Below, in pieces: positions 46,676 through 55,600 of a stretch of 64,000 nt of DNA. The stretch covers positions 434,001 to 498,000 of the forward strand of contig NZ_SOCT01000002.1 in assembly GCF_004364435.1 (NCBI RefSeq), read 5' to 3'. Made by a program: the position numbers and the translations under genes. Source of the stretch: Pseudomonas sp. LP_7_YM (GTDB lineage: Bacteria > Pseudomonadota > Gammaproteobacteria > Pseudomonadales > Pseudomonadaceae). Positions within the stretch are counted from its first letter, which is position 1; each line of letters opens with the position of its first letter. Below the pieces are notes generated by a model. It had not been told where the DNA came from. It saw only the letters and a program-made list of their open reading frames with translations, and did no database searches.

Positions 46676-47287
46676 ATGGGCGCTGACGATACAACTATGA
46701 CCGTGATTAAGTTGTCAGGGTCGCTTGCAAAGCGTTTCGGCAGAGAGCATCGCCGACTGATTGATAGCCAGAGCGTTCGGGAAGCATTTCGAGCGCTCAA
46801 GGCAACGCTTGCTGGATTTGAGGATGAAATTAAGCGCTTAGATCGTCTGGGCCTACGCTTCGCTATCTTTCGAAACAGGGAAAATACTGGCGCGCAGTCC
46901 CTTGATCTTTCTGGTACGCGGGAACTCCGGATTGTTCCGGTTTTTGAAGGGAGTAAACGTGGAGGCTCGCTACAGACCATCGTGGGGGCTGTTTTGATCG
47001 TTGTTGGCCTGGTGATAACCGGCGGCACATTTGGCGCGGGTGCCCCATTTGGCTCAGCTTTGATTACGCTAGGGGCTTCTATGGTGGCTGGTGGCGTAAT
47101 CCAGATGCTCAGCCCCCAAGTAAAGGGGCTTAGCCAAAGCGCCGCGCCGGAAAACCTCCCGTCATACGCTTTCGGCTCAGCGAGAAACACCACCGCCAGC
47201 GGCAACCCGGTACCGATCTGTATCGGCCGCCGGCGCTGGGGCGGCGCGATCATCTCCGCCTCGATCTACGCCGAAGACAAAGCCTGA
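46676..47287 (+). CDS. Tail assembly protein I, copy 1
   Basis: A 203-residue lambda I-type protein (TVIKLSGSLAKRFGREHRRL; EAFRALKATLAGFEDEIKRL), with a hydrophobic glycine-rich segment (TIVGAVLIVVGLVITGGTFG) before the C-terminal tail. AAGGA precedes the ATG. The last 50 residues are identical to copy 2. The DNA differs at 14 of 153 positions there, all silent. I assists placement of J and usually exists once. Upstream, AGCCCGCTCC..GGGTTTT at 46641-46660 looks like a decayed terminator hairpin. Confidence 0.82.
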   Translation: MGADDTTMTVIKLSGSLAKRFGREHRRLIDSQSVREAFRALKATLAGFEDEIKRLDRLGLRFAIFRNRENTGAQSLDLSGTRELRIVPVFEGSKRGGSLQTIVGAVLIVVGLVITGGTFGAGAPFGSALITLGASMVAGGVIQMLSPQVKGLSQSAAPENLPSYAFGSARNTTASGNPVPICIGRRRWGGAIISASIYAEDKA

Positions 47288-47293
47288 TCCTTC

Positions 47294-47410
47294 ATGGGTA
47301 TCCGCTTTGCCAAGGGAAGTTGCAGTCTCCATCACCTGTGCGGTAAGCCGTCCGAGATCATCATCTTCGCCGCCCTTGGCATGACAGAACATGCGCGATT
47401 ATTTTCTTGA
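47294..47410 (+). pseudogene. Duplicated 3' fragment of tail gene K
   Basis: A 38-codon frame (MGIRFAKGSCSLHHLCGKPS...) whose second half, HHLCGKPSEIIIFAALGMTE, mirrors the K end HHLWGKPSEIIVFGGPWHER. It has no catalytic residues. It marks the left end of the second duplication unit. Confidence 0.7.
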
Positions 47411-47422
47411 TGAGGGATGTTC

Positions 47423-47715
47423 ATGCGAGCTTACCGGACCCTGGCAGTCGCCCTGCTTGTCGGATGCATCGGTCCGGGCGACTTGGCTGAAAACGAGTGG
47501 AGCGTCACTGCAACTACAAAAAAGACCCTAAGCGTTACGCGCCATGTGTACTCCCCAGATGGCGAGACGCTCGGACCCATTTATCAACGGCTGAGGCCGA
47601 GAACGGATCCTCATTGCTTGTAGCCAGTAACAACATGGCCGACGAGATGCTGGAATCGCCAAGACTGCATGTGGCAGTTCCGTCGATCTTCATCAGCGTA
47701 TGGCGTGGTCCATGA
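47423..47715 (+). pseudogene. Second small lipoprotein, probably frameshifted
   Basis: MRAYRTLAVALLVGCIGPGD has a lipobox (LVGC). The frame reads on to SPDGETLGPIYQRL and stops at 47623. The other frame, open to 47715, continues as AEAENGSSLLVASNNMADEM ... PSIFISVWRGP, which looks like the natural end. A one-base change near 47590 would join them into about 97 residues. It is unrelated in sequence to the lipoprotein at 46280. Confidence 0.55.
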
Positions 47716-47808
47716 TGCCAGGACGCGCGGTTGAATCGGCGGTGCGATCTGTCTCTGACTAACTCATCCGCCGCCTCCGGGCGACCCTCTTTAATGCTTG
47801 GAGCAAAG

Positions 47809-48393
47809 ATGACCCCTGCAACTGCTCATTTCGACCCTGTTACCACAATCATTCTCTCGGGTCCGCTTCGAAAGAAATTCGGGCGCTTACATCGGCGTCA
47901 ACTCGATAGCGGGCGAGCTTGGGAGGCTCTTAAAGCCCTTACTTGCACGCTCGAAGGTTTTGGAGATGAAATCAAGCGCCTTGCGGGTTTGGGAATGCGT
48001 TTCGCAGTTTTCCGTAACGGTAAAAATGTTGGTGTAGAAAGCTTGGATTTGAGTGGCACTCGAGAGGTGAGAATCGCGCCTGTTATGGAGGGGAGCAAGC
48101 GGGCAGGCATTCTGCAAACCATAGTGGGTGTAGTGCTGTTGGTGGCGAGCATCTGGTTCCCTTCGCTGGCTCCTGCAGGTATAGCGATGCTCGCTGGCGG
48201 GGTTATGCAAATGCTCAGCCCTCAAGCTTCCGGTCTTAGACAAAGCGCTGCCCCGGAAAACCTGCCGTCATATGCTTTCGGCTCAGCGAGGAACACCACC
48301 GCCAGCGGCAACCCGGTTCCGATCTGCATCGGCCGACGCCGCTGGGGGGGCGCAATCATCTCTGCATCCATCTACGCCGAAGACAAAGCCTGA
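47809..48393 (+). CDS. Tail assembly protein I, copy 2
   Basis: A 194-residue homologue of the 46676 gene: TIILSGPLRKKFGRLHRRQL, LEGFGDEIKRLAGLGMRFAV, a shorter hydrophobic segment (TIVGVVLLVASIWFPSLAPA) and an identical 50-residue C-terminus. TTGGAGC precedes the ATG at 47809. It directly precedes J, the natural place of I, so it may be the original and the upstream gene the added one. Both copies are intact. Confidence 0.82.
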   Translation: MTPATAHFDPVTTIILSGPLRKKFGRLHRRQLDSGRAWEALKALTCTLEGFGDEIKRLAGLGMRFAVFRNGKNVGVESLDLSGTREVRIAPVMEGSKRAGILQTIVGVVLLVASIWFPSLAPAGIAMLAGGVMQMLSPQASGLRQSAAPENLPSYAFGSARNTTASGNPVPICIGRRRWGGAIISASIYAEDKA

Positions 48394-48411
48394 ACCTTCA
48401 CTTGGAACCCG

Positions 48412-48434
48412 AACCGCCCATTGGCGGTTTTTTT
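48412..48434 (+). terminator. Terminator-like hairpin just before J
   Basis: AACCGCC/GGCGGTT with a CATT loop and seven Ts, ending 18 bases before the J start codon and overlapping its translation initiation region. Confidence 0.75.
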
Positions 48435-48451
48435 ATGCCTGGAGAACTAGC

Positions 48452-51400
48452 ATGGGCGTACCCGAACAAATCGACATCCATGGCGCAAAGGGTGGCAGCA
48501 GCAGTCCAAAAACGCCGATTGAGGCCGCCGACAGCCTGCGCTCAACCAACCTGGCGAAAATCCTGATCGCCGTGGGCGAGGGGGAGTTCGAGGGCACGCC
48601 AACTGCGCGTGACATCTATCTCGATAACACTCCCATTGAGGACGCAAGCGGTAACGTCAACTTCCCGAACGTGAAGTGGGAATGGCGTACCGGCTCGGTG
48701 GAGCAGGCCTATATCCCTGGTATTCCATCGGTCGAGAACGAGACGACGGTTAACGTCGAGTTGCGCAGCGATACCACATGGGTACGCTCGCTGACCAATA
48801 CCCAACTGTCCGCCGTGCGCGTGCGTTTGGCATGGCCGGCACTTCAGCAGCAGGACGACAGCGGTAACGTCGGCGGTTACCGGATCGAGTATGCCGTTGA
48901 TATCGCCACGGACGGCGGTGCTTATCAACAGGTGCTGGACGAGGCTGTCGACGGCAAAACGACGACCCGCTACGAGCGTTCGCGCCGTATCGATTTGCCC
49001 GTGGCGTCCTCTGGCTGGCAGATCCGCGTGCGTCGCATCACGCCGAATCAGAACACCAACAAGATTGCCGACACCATGCTCGTCGCCGGTTACACCGAGG
49101 TGATCGACGCCAAGTTGCGCTACCCCAATACTGCATTGCTGTACATCGAGTTCGACGCTGAGCAATTCACTAACATTCCGGCTGTCACCATCGACTGCAG
49201 AGCCCGCAAATGGCAAGTGCCAAGCAACTACGACCCACTGGCGCGCACTTATTCCGGGGTCTGGGATGGATCGTTCAAGCTTGCCTGGACCAACAACCCG
49301 GCGTGGGTGACATTCGGCATTTGCACCACTGATCGCTTTGGCTTGGGCAAGCGCATCAAACCGTGGATGGTCGACAAGTGGGAGCTTTACCGCATCGCCC
49401 AGTATTGCGATCAGTTGGTGCCCGACGGGGCTGGCGGAGAGGAGCCACGTTTCCTCTGTGACATGAACCTGCAGGGCAAGGCAGAGGCCTGGACGCTGCT
49501 GCGTGATATTTCGGCGATTTACCGGGGCATGACTTACTGGGCTCAAGGCCAGCTGGTGATGCAGGCCGACATGCCACGGGCTCAAGACTTCGATTATGTA
49601 TTCACTCGCGCGAACGTCATCGACGGCAAGTTCTCCTATGGCAGCGCCTCGTCCCAGACACGCTACACCCGCGCAATCGTCAGTTACGACAACCCGGCGA
49701 ATAACTATGACACCGATGTGACAGCCTTTGCCGATCCAGTCTTGCAGCGCCGCTTTGGCGACAAGCCTGTGGAGATCAGTGCGATCGGCTGCACCCGTGC
49801 CTCCGAAGCCCAGCGTCGCGGCAAATGGGCGGTGATGAGCAACAATCAGGACCGTACCATTAGCTTCAAAACCGGCATGGAAGGCGCGATTCCACTGCCT
49901 GGCTACATTATCCCGGTGGCCGATTCGCTGTTGGCCGGTCGCGAAATTGGCGGGCGTATCTCTGCTGCGACGGGGCGCGTGGTGACGCTGGATCGTGACA
50001 CGCAGGCCAAGGTCGGTGATCGTCTGATCATCAACCTGCCGAGCGGTAACGCACAAGGGCGTACGGTGCAAGACGTTGCCGGTCGCGAGGTCACGGTAAC
50101 CACTGCCTACAGCGAAACCCCGACACCTCAACTTCAATGGGCGCTGCATGCTGATGATTTGGCGATCCCACTGTATCGGGTGCTGAGCACCAAGCGCACC
50201 ACCGATGGCAATTATGAGATCAATGCGCTGCAGTACGAACCGAGCAAGTTCGGGTACATCGACACCGGCGCCCGCCTGGAAGAGCGTTCGATCAGCGTCA
50301 TTCCGATCTCCGTGGTTTCGGCGCCTGCCAGCGTCACATTAACTTCGAACTCGGCGATTGACCAAGGTATTGCCGTCACCACCATGACCATCGCCTGGCC
50401 CGCCGTGAACGGCGCTGTCAGCTATGACGTGGAGTGGCGCAAGGACAATGGAAACTGGATCAGGGTCCAGCGTACTGGCACCACCAGTGTCGACATCACC
50501 GGCATCTATTCGGGTGCCTACCTGGCTCGCGTGCGGGCGGTCAGCGCCTACGACATCTCGTCGATTTGGCGCACATCGAACCTGACCCAGCTCAACGGCA
50601 AAGAAGGTTTGCCACCGGCGGTCACCTCGCTGACCACTGAGAGCCTGATCTTCGGCATTGGCATCAAATGGACTTTTCCATCAGGTGCAGAGGACACCCA
50701 GCGTACGGAGATCTGGTACGGAGAAGCGCCGAAGCTGGAAAGTGCGACAAAGTTGGCGGACCTCCCGTACCCACAGACCGATTACACGATGCAGGGCCTG
50801 CGCGCGGGCCAGCAGTTCTTCTTCTGGGCGCGCTTGGTCGACCGTACCGGCAACATCGGGCCGTGGTTCCCCGTCGGCGATTCTGTCGTGGGGGGGCAGG
50901 CCAGTGCTGACGCTGACGACATTCTCGACTATCTCGCCGGCCAGATCACCGAAAGCGAACTGGGCAAAGAACTGCTGGGGGAGATTGGCAAGATTGGCGG
51001 CGAGGGTCCAGGCTCGGTCAACGAGCGCCTCGGCGAAGTGCGTGGTGAACTGACGGAGGTACAGACTCGTCTCGTTGAGCAAATCACGGCCGTCAATAAC
51101 ACCGTAGCCGAGGTGCAGGGAGAGCTTCAGACGCAAATCGACCAGATTGCCGATCTGGCCGACTCAATGCCTTACAAGGACGATCAGAGCTACACAAGCG
51201 GGCAGGGTGTACTCGGTGCCGACGGCGTTATCTATCAGGCCACGAAGAACGTCCCGGCCAACACACCGCCGCCGAATGCGGACTTCTGGCTCAACGTCGG
51301 TCAGGCAGTGCAAACGGCAAGCGGTCTGGCCGTGCGCGTTAGCACGTCTGAGCAGAAGATCACCAGTATCGAGGGCGTAAACGCCGCTCAGTCTGAGCAG

Positions 51401-54400
51401 ATCACGGGCCTGAAAACCTCACTGGACGGCAAAGCCGATTCGTCCGTTGTCCAGAGCCTGTCGAGCCGGGTTTCGACCGCCGAAGGTACGATCAGCAGCC
51501 AGGGTGCGGCCATCACCGGCCTGAACAATAGCCTGACCTCCACCAACCAGAACGTGATCGCCGCGCAGAATGCAGTAAACGCTGCTAACACGCTGGCGGG
51601 CGGTAAGGGCAAAGTCATCGTTCAGTCGTCGGTACCAGCGGCCGCCGATCAGTTGGCGCAGAACCTGTGGATCGATACCAGCAACAATGCGAACACCCCA
51701 AAGCGCTGGACAGGGAGCGCGTGGGCAGCGGTTACGGACAAAGCGGCGACCGATGCTGCTGCCGCAGCTTCAACTGCCCTCGCTCAAGTGGCGACCAAAG
51801 CCGAGGCGGCAACTGTCCAGGCACTGACCAACACGGTCACGCAGCAGGGTAATACCCTGAGCGCCAACGGCAGTGCGATCACTCAGATCAATACGAATCT
51901 GAGCAGCGTTGGCAGCCAAAACATGGTCTACAACCCATCGTTCGACAAAGCCAGTGTGCTTCCTGGCGTTGCCGATGGGTGGACGTTCGACTCGGCAGGC
52001 GGGAGCCGTACACCGAGTATGATGGCCTCCACGCTGGTGCCTGGCGGATCGGTCCAGCGGCTCGACATGACAGGCTTGAGTGCGACTGTCTGGAACAGAA
52101 TCCAGCAGTCAAAACTTATCTTGGTATCCCCCGGATCTTACGCAGCATCGGTATTCATCCGGGCTACCGCAGGTCTGCAAATAAAGATCCAGGTCGTTGG
52201 ATTCAAGGCAGACGATTCGGTAAGCACCGTTTGGCAGCCCGGGTTAATTCCTGCTGACGGCAACTGGCAGCGCTTGGGCATTGCTGTAAACCCTGCCAGT
52301 GATACGGTGAAACTGTACGTAGCAGCCGTGGTATACGGGACCGCCTCCCTGTCCTCCGGGTTTATCGAGCTGGACAATGCGCAGTTCCAAACCGGTTCTG
52401 TTGCTACAGGATGGCAAGACAACGCCGACGTCGTAGCGTCCGACCTCCTCGCGCAAGCCTCAGCGACTACCGCGCTTAACAGTCGCGTCACGCAGAATGA
52501 AAACGGTCTGACCAGCATTGGCGGTCAGATCACTCAACTGAACAACAACCTAGGCCAGATGGGCGGCGATAACATGCTGCTCAATAGCTCGTTCGAAGTG
52601 TTGGCAGCCGACGGAACTCGACCGCAATACTGGCGCAGAGATTACAACTCGGGCGCCCCTCCGGTATTGACTCAGGTGGATTCGCCACTGCCTAGCAGCA
52701 TGAAAGCTCTACGCGTTTCCAAGAGCGCGCTCGCTAATGGTGACTACATCGGCATCACCTTCGGGAGCGAGGAAGGACCAAGGGCGAAGGTGGTAGCCGG
52801 GCAGCCTTACACGTTAAGCACTTACGTGAGGGCCTCAAGTGTTGGCGCTCGCTTCGCCATGTACATCGTATTCGTAAACGAAGCTGGGAACGTGATAACC
52901 GCGCCTCAGCTTGCTGAAACGCAGGTAGGAACAACATTCACGCGATTGAGCCTGACCGCTGTGTGTCCTGCTTTAGCCACCCGTATTCAGGTCTATCCCG
53001 CGCGCTTGTTTAACCGATCTGGCGCGGGTGCTGATATGTGGATGGAGGTCGATAATACCCAGTTTCAGGAGGGCGCTGTTCTTACCGCTTACAGCCCGTC
53101 AGTCCAAGGGACTGCTAGTGACCAGGCTGCAATGTCCGTCGCAGTCGATTCGCTTTCTTCGACTGTGAGTCAGCAAGGCAAAACCCTGACCAGTGTCTCG
53201 GCGCGAACTACAACGCTCGAAAATGCGATAAGCAGCACCACGGACGGTCTGGCCAGCAAAGCCAGCGCCTCTGTATTGCAAACGCTTGGCAACAGGGTGA
53301 CGAGTGTCGAAGGGAAGGTGACGACTCAAAGTTCCGACATTACCAACCTGAAAAACTCAATTGGCACCGCCGCTCCATTTGTCGCCGGGTACGCATGGGA
53401 AATGACAGGCTCAACCCGTGGCTGGGTTGCGAATGTCTCGGGTGCGACGATCACGGCGGGACCGCTTTATTCCACCGTTTCAAAGTACACCCAAATCCAG
53501 GCAACCAACTCGTTCGGCAATATCAATGGATCGGAGAATCCGTACCTGCGCATCCGTTTGCGCCGCCGCAATACTAGCCGTGCAACGGCGGCAATGTATT
53601 GGGCGAATGAGGATGGCGGCTTATCCGAAGCTCGCCGGTTCAATTGGCCAATCAACCTCAACACCACTGATTGGCAGGATATCGAACTGGACCTTTCTGT
53701 TCATGCCGGATGGATTGGCAAGACTGCGATTTATGCTATTCGTCTCGATATGAACATCGAGCAAGACCCTAACGCCGTCATAGACATCGCCTACATCGCC
53801 GTCGGGCGTCGATCGGCGGCAGGTTCTGCGCAGGCACTTTCTGCGTTGAGTTCCACCGTCACCCAACAAGGTGTCGACATCAGCAGTTCCTCGTCACGCG
53901 TGACATCGCTGGAAAACAGCGTGAATAGCACCAGCAACGGTCTGGCGACCAAGGCGAGCACTAAGTCGCTGAACAGCCTCTCTTCGACTGTCACGTCGCA
54001 AAGCAACACCCAAACCGCGCAGGCGCGGTCGATCACTCAGTTGCAAAGCACCGTAGGCGAACACACTTCGCAGATATCACAGCTGGCGAACAGCACTGCT
54101 GATTCGAACGGGAAGATCTCGGCCACTTATTCGGTCAAGCTCGCCGCCGCGCAAAATGGTCTGCAGTATGTCGCCGGCTTCGGCCTGAGTCTGGACAACA
54201 ACTCCGGGGTATTTCAATCGCAATTCGTCGTTGCAGCCGACAGGTTTGCGGTCATCCGCGACGTAGCAGGTAACGTCACATCACCTTTCGTTATTGATAA
54301 TGGCCAGGTATTTATTGCCGACGCGGTAATTGGAACAGCATCCATCACGAATGCCAAGATTGCCAACGGGGCGATTACTACTGCAAAAATTGGCGTTGCC

Positions 54401-54787
54401 GAAATTGACACTCTCCGCATCCGTGGTAACGCCGTTACGATTCCCACCAGTGCTAGCACTAGCGTAGTTTCACAAGGCTCTGGGATAGGTAGCTGGATAG
54501 GTGTCATAGCCGTTGCGGTAACCATGGACCAGCCTGGTCATATTCAAGTTAACTTTAGCTGCACGCAGAGCTTCGGACATGGAATCAGGGACTACGGTTT
54601 CAGACTGCTTATTAACGGCGGTGTCTATGCTTCATTCTCAGGCACATGGGCCGACGGTTTTCCCGGTATTGCTTACTCTCTTCCAGTGGACGCCGGGACC
54701 TATGTAATGCAGGTGGACTGGTATGGGCAAGATGCCAACGTGTCCATCGCAAACAAAAATCTATTTGCAATGGGGGCAAAACGATGA
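48452..54787 (+). CDS. Tail tip/receptor-binding protein J, 2111 residues
   Basis: Host-recognition hub of the tail. GGAGAACTAG precedes ATG 48452. Residues 1-600 are the conserved J body (GEGEFEGTPTARDIYLDNTP). Residues about 615-810 are two fibronectin-III-like domains (AVSYDVEWRKDNGNWIRVQR). A chitin-binding-like module (YKDDQSYTSGQGVLGADGVI) spans about 905-950. Three large beta-rich modules, at about 1155-1325, 1370-1550 and 1645-1790, resemble carbohydrate-binding domains (two open NMVYNPSFD and NMLLNSSFE). Coiled-coil heptad linkers (LSSTVTQQG, LENAISSTTDG) separate them. A DUF1983-like part (about 1890-1960) and a small C-terminal beta domain end it. Lambda J is 1132 residues, so about 1000 are added. 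Bacteriocin specificity would reside here. Confidence 0.88.
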   Translation: MGVPEQIDIHGAKGGSSSPKTPIEAADSLRSTNLAKILIAVGEGEFEGTPTARDIYLDNTPIEDASGNVNFPNVKWEWRTGSVEQAYIPGIPSVENETTVNVELRSDTTWVRSLTNTQLSAVRVRLAWPALQQQDDSGNVGGYRIEYAVDIATDGGAYQQVLDEAVDGKTTTRYERSRRIDLPVASSGWQIRVRRITPNQNTNKIADTMLVAGYTEVIDAKLRYPNTALLYIEFDAEQFTNIPAVTIDCRARKWQVPSNYDPLARTYSGVWDGSFKLAWTNNPAWVTFGICTTDRFGLGKRIKPWMVDKWELYRIAQYCDQLVPDGAGGEEPRFLCDMNLQGKAEAWTLLRDISAIYRGMTYWAQGQLVMQADMPRAQDFDYVFTRANVIDGKFSYGSASSQTRYTRAIVSYDNPANNYDTDVTAFADPVLQRRFGDKPVEISAIGCTRASEAQRRGKWAVMSNNQDRTISFKTGMEGAIPLPGYIIPVADSLLAGREIGGRISAATGRVVTLDRDTQAKVGDRLIINLPSGNAQGRTVQDVAGREVTVTTAYSETPTPQLQWALHADDLAIPLYRVLSTKRTTDGNYEINALQYEPSKFGYIDTGARLEERSISVIPISVVSAPASVTLTSNSAIDQGIAVTTMTIAWPAVNGAVSYDVEWRKDNGNWIRVQRTGTTSVDITGIYSGAYLARVRAVSAYDISSIWRTSNLTQLNGKEGLPPAVTSLTTESLIFGIGIKWTFPSGAEDTQRTEIWYGEAPKLESATKLADLPYPQTDYTMQGLRAGQQFFFWARLVDRTGNIGPWFPVGDSVVGGQASADADDILDYLAGQITESELGKELLGEIGKIGGEGPGSVNERLGEVRGELTEVQTRLVEQITAVNNTVAEVQGELQTQIDQIADLADSMPYKDDQSYTSGQGVLGADGVIYQATKNVPANTPPPNADFWLNVGQAVQTASGLAVRVSTSEQKITSIEGVNAAQSEQITGLKTSLDGKADSSVVQSLSSRVSTAEGTISSQGAAITGLNNSLTSTNQNVIAAQNAVNAANTLAGGKGKVIVQSSVPAAADQLAQNLWIDTSNNANTPKRWTGSAWAAVTDKAATDAAAAASTALAQVATKAEAATVQALTNTVTQQGNTLSANGSAITQINTNLSSVGSQNMVYNPSFDKASVLPGVADGWTFDSAGGSRTPSMMASTLVPGGSVQRLDMTGLSATVWNRIQQSKLILVSPGSYAASVFIRATAGLQIKIQVVGFKADDSVSTVWQPGLIPADGNWQRLGIAVNPASDTVKLYVAAVVYGTASLSSGFIELDNAQFQTGSVATGWQDNADVVASDLLAQASATTALNSRVTQNENGLTSIGGQITQLNNNLGQMGGDNMLLNSSFEVLAADGTRPQYWRRDYNSGAPPVLTQVDSPLPSSMKALRVSKSALANGDYIGITFGSEEGPRAKVVAGQPYTLSTYVRASSVGARFAMYIVFVNEAGNVITAPQLAETQVGTTFTRLSLTAVCPALATRIQVYPARLFNRSGAGADMWMEVDNTQFQEGAVLTAYSPSVQGTASDQAAMSVAVDSLSSTVSQQGKTLTSVSARTTTLENAISSTTDGLASKASASVLQTLGNRVTSVEGKVTTQSSDITNLKNSIGTAAPFVAGYAWEMTGSTRGWVANVSGATITAGPLYSTVSKYTQIQATNSFGNINGSENPYLRIRLRRRNTSRATAAMYWANEDGGLSEARRFNWPINLNTTDWQDIELDLSVHAGWIGKTAIYAIRLDMNIEQDPNAVIDIAYIAVGRRSAAGSAQALSALSSTVTQQGVDISSSSSRVTSLENSVNSTSNGLATKASTKSLNSLSSTVTSQSNTQTAQARSITQLQSTVGEHTSQISQLANSTADSNGKISATYSVKLAAAQNGLQYVAGFGLSLDNNSGVFQSQFVVAADRFAVIRDVAGNVTSPFVIDNGQVFIADAVIGTASITNAKIANGAITTAKIGVAEIDTLRIRGNAVTIPTSASTSVVSQGSGIGSWIGVIAVAVTMDQPGHIQVNFSCTQSFGHGIRDYGFRLLINGGVYASFSGTWADGFPGIAYSLPVDAGTYVMQVDWYGQDANVSIANKNLFAMGAKR

Positions 54788-55164
54788 CCGATATGGCTAA
54801 ATTCGCAGCTTACGATGCCGCAGGAAGAATTTTGTTTGTTGTCAGTTGCTCGGATGATATGGCCGAGCTCAATATGCGAATTAACGGTTTCACTCAATTC
54901 GCCAAGGCTCCCCTGCAAGTTCGGTCCGATGAATATTACATGCCGGAGGGGATACTCAAACAACGTCCAAAAATGGCGACAGAGCTGAATGGAAATACTC
55001 TTGCAGGCGTACTTGCAGGTGCCACTGTCACGATTGAAGGTCATGACTATGCAGCGGACGGTACAGATGTTGAACTGGAGTTTACTTCGGCTGGAGAGCA
55101 TCTGGTGAAAGTAATACTATGGCCCTATCAAGATCAGGAGTTTAAAGTTGAGAATCCAGCATAA
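54784..55164 (+). CDS. Hypothetical tail-tip accessory protein
   Basis: A 126-residue protein (MTDMAKFAAYDAAGRILFVV; VTIEGHDYAADGTDVELEFT) whose ATG overlaps the J stop (ATGA). Small proteins in this place in Pseudomonas phages accompany the tip fibre and may act in its folding. Beta-rich, no signal peptide. Function not established. Confidence 0.68.
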   Translation: MTDMAKFAAYDAAGRILFVVSCSDDMAELNMRINGFTQFAKAPLQVRSDEYYMPEGILKQRPKMATELNGNTLAGVLAGATVTIEGHDYAADGTDVELEFTSAGEHLVKVILWPYQDQEFKVENPA

Positions 55165-55336
55165 GAGCGATCACGTTCCACGGCGCGCAGTTGAGTATCC
55201 ATCTGTAGCGGACCAACTGGATATGTTGTGGCATGCGATGAACGAGGGTACAGCAGCCAAAATCGAACCTTTTTATTCCTCAATCAAGACTGTAAAGGAT
55301 AGCTATCCCAAGTCGCACCGCGAAACATTCAATTAA
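55148..55336 (+). CDS. Small tail-fibre assembly-type protein
   Basis: A 62-residue protein starting at TTG 55148, with AGGAG eight bases before it inside the preceding gene (17-base overlap). The core AVEYPSVADQLDMLWHAMNE and KIEPFYSSIKTVKDSYPK match short phage proteins (XkdW-like) found after tail fibres. It is likely a chaperone or fibre accessory. TTG is preferred because no ATG or GTG lies in the conserved part with a ribosome site. Confidence 0.65.
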   Translation: MRIQHKSDHVPRRAVEYPSVADQLDMLWHAMNEGTAAKIEPFYSSIKTVKDSYPKSHRETFN

Positions 55337-55600
55337 CCCGCAGCATATTTGACGCTCGAAGTAGCCGCACTGCTACAGGTGCGAGGAAGCGGGTGACAGT
55401 TTGTTGGCCGACCATGCTATCTGCCGCGCCGTTCTAGTCGTTTAGCGTTTTCCCCGTGCCACCGCCTGAGCTGGAGGCAGTCAGGCAGGTTAGAACGCAA
55501 AATCGCATTCGGGCATTCGTTTGTCGTTAATGCCCGCACGGTAATCCTTTGCTCACCGAGCCCGCCCAGTGCGGGTTTTTTTTCGTCTGGAGAAACGTGA
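55337..55600 (+). other. Structured gap before endolysin
   Basis: 264 bases without a gene. It holds GGGCATT/AATGCCC (55511-55517 with 55529-55535), CCTGA/TCAGG and a wider CGTTCTA/TAGAACG pair (55430 with 55491), then the terminator-like hairpin at 55561. It may be a leader that limits or delays endolysin expression. Confidence 0.45.
55561..55583 (+). terminator. Terminator-like hairpin just before endolysin
   Basis: CCCGC/GCGGG with a CCAGT loop and eight Ts, ending 18 bases before the ATG. It is the third element of the type at 41601 and 48412. Confidence 0.78.

Larger units (their letters stand above)
46151..47287 (+). repeat. Tandem duplication, copy 1 (K end - lipoprotein - I)
   Basis: Begins with CATCACCTGTGGGGTAAGCC in the 3' end of K and ends with the I stop. 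Copy 2 is at 47330-48393 and has the same order. The ends are strongly alike, while the middle (lipoprotein gene) is unrelated or deeply diverged. Confidence 0.75.
47330..48393 (+). repeat. Tandem duplication, copy 2 (K' - lipoprotein' - I)
   Basis: Starts with CATCACCTGTGCGGTAAGCC (one difference from copy 1) and ends at the stop of the second I gene. The order matches copy 1, but the lipoprotein is a different one and carries a frameshift. Confidence 0.75.

Noticed and set aside
48542..50149. Minus-strand open frame of 535 codons opposite J
   Set aside because: J is strongly supported by family sequence. The antisense frame has no ribosome site or family match.
41169..54787. An R-type (contractile) tailocin
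   Set aside because: No sheath, baseplate spike or Mu/P2-type genes. The order and proteins are those of a flexible lambda-type tail.
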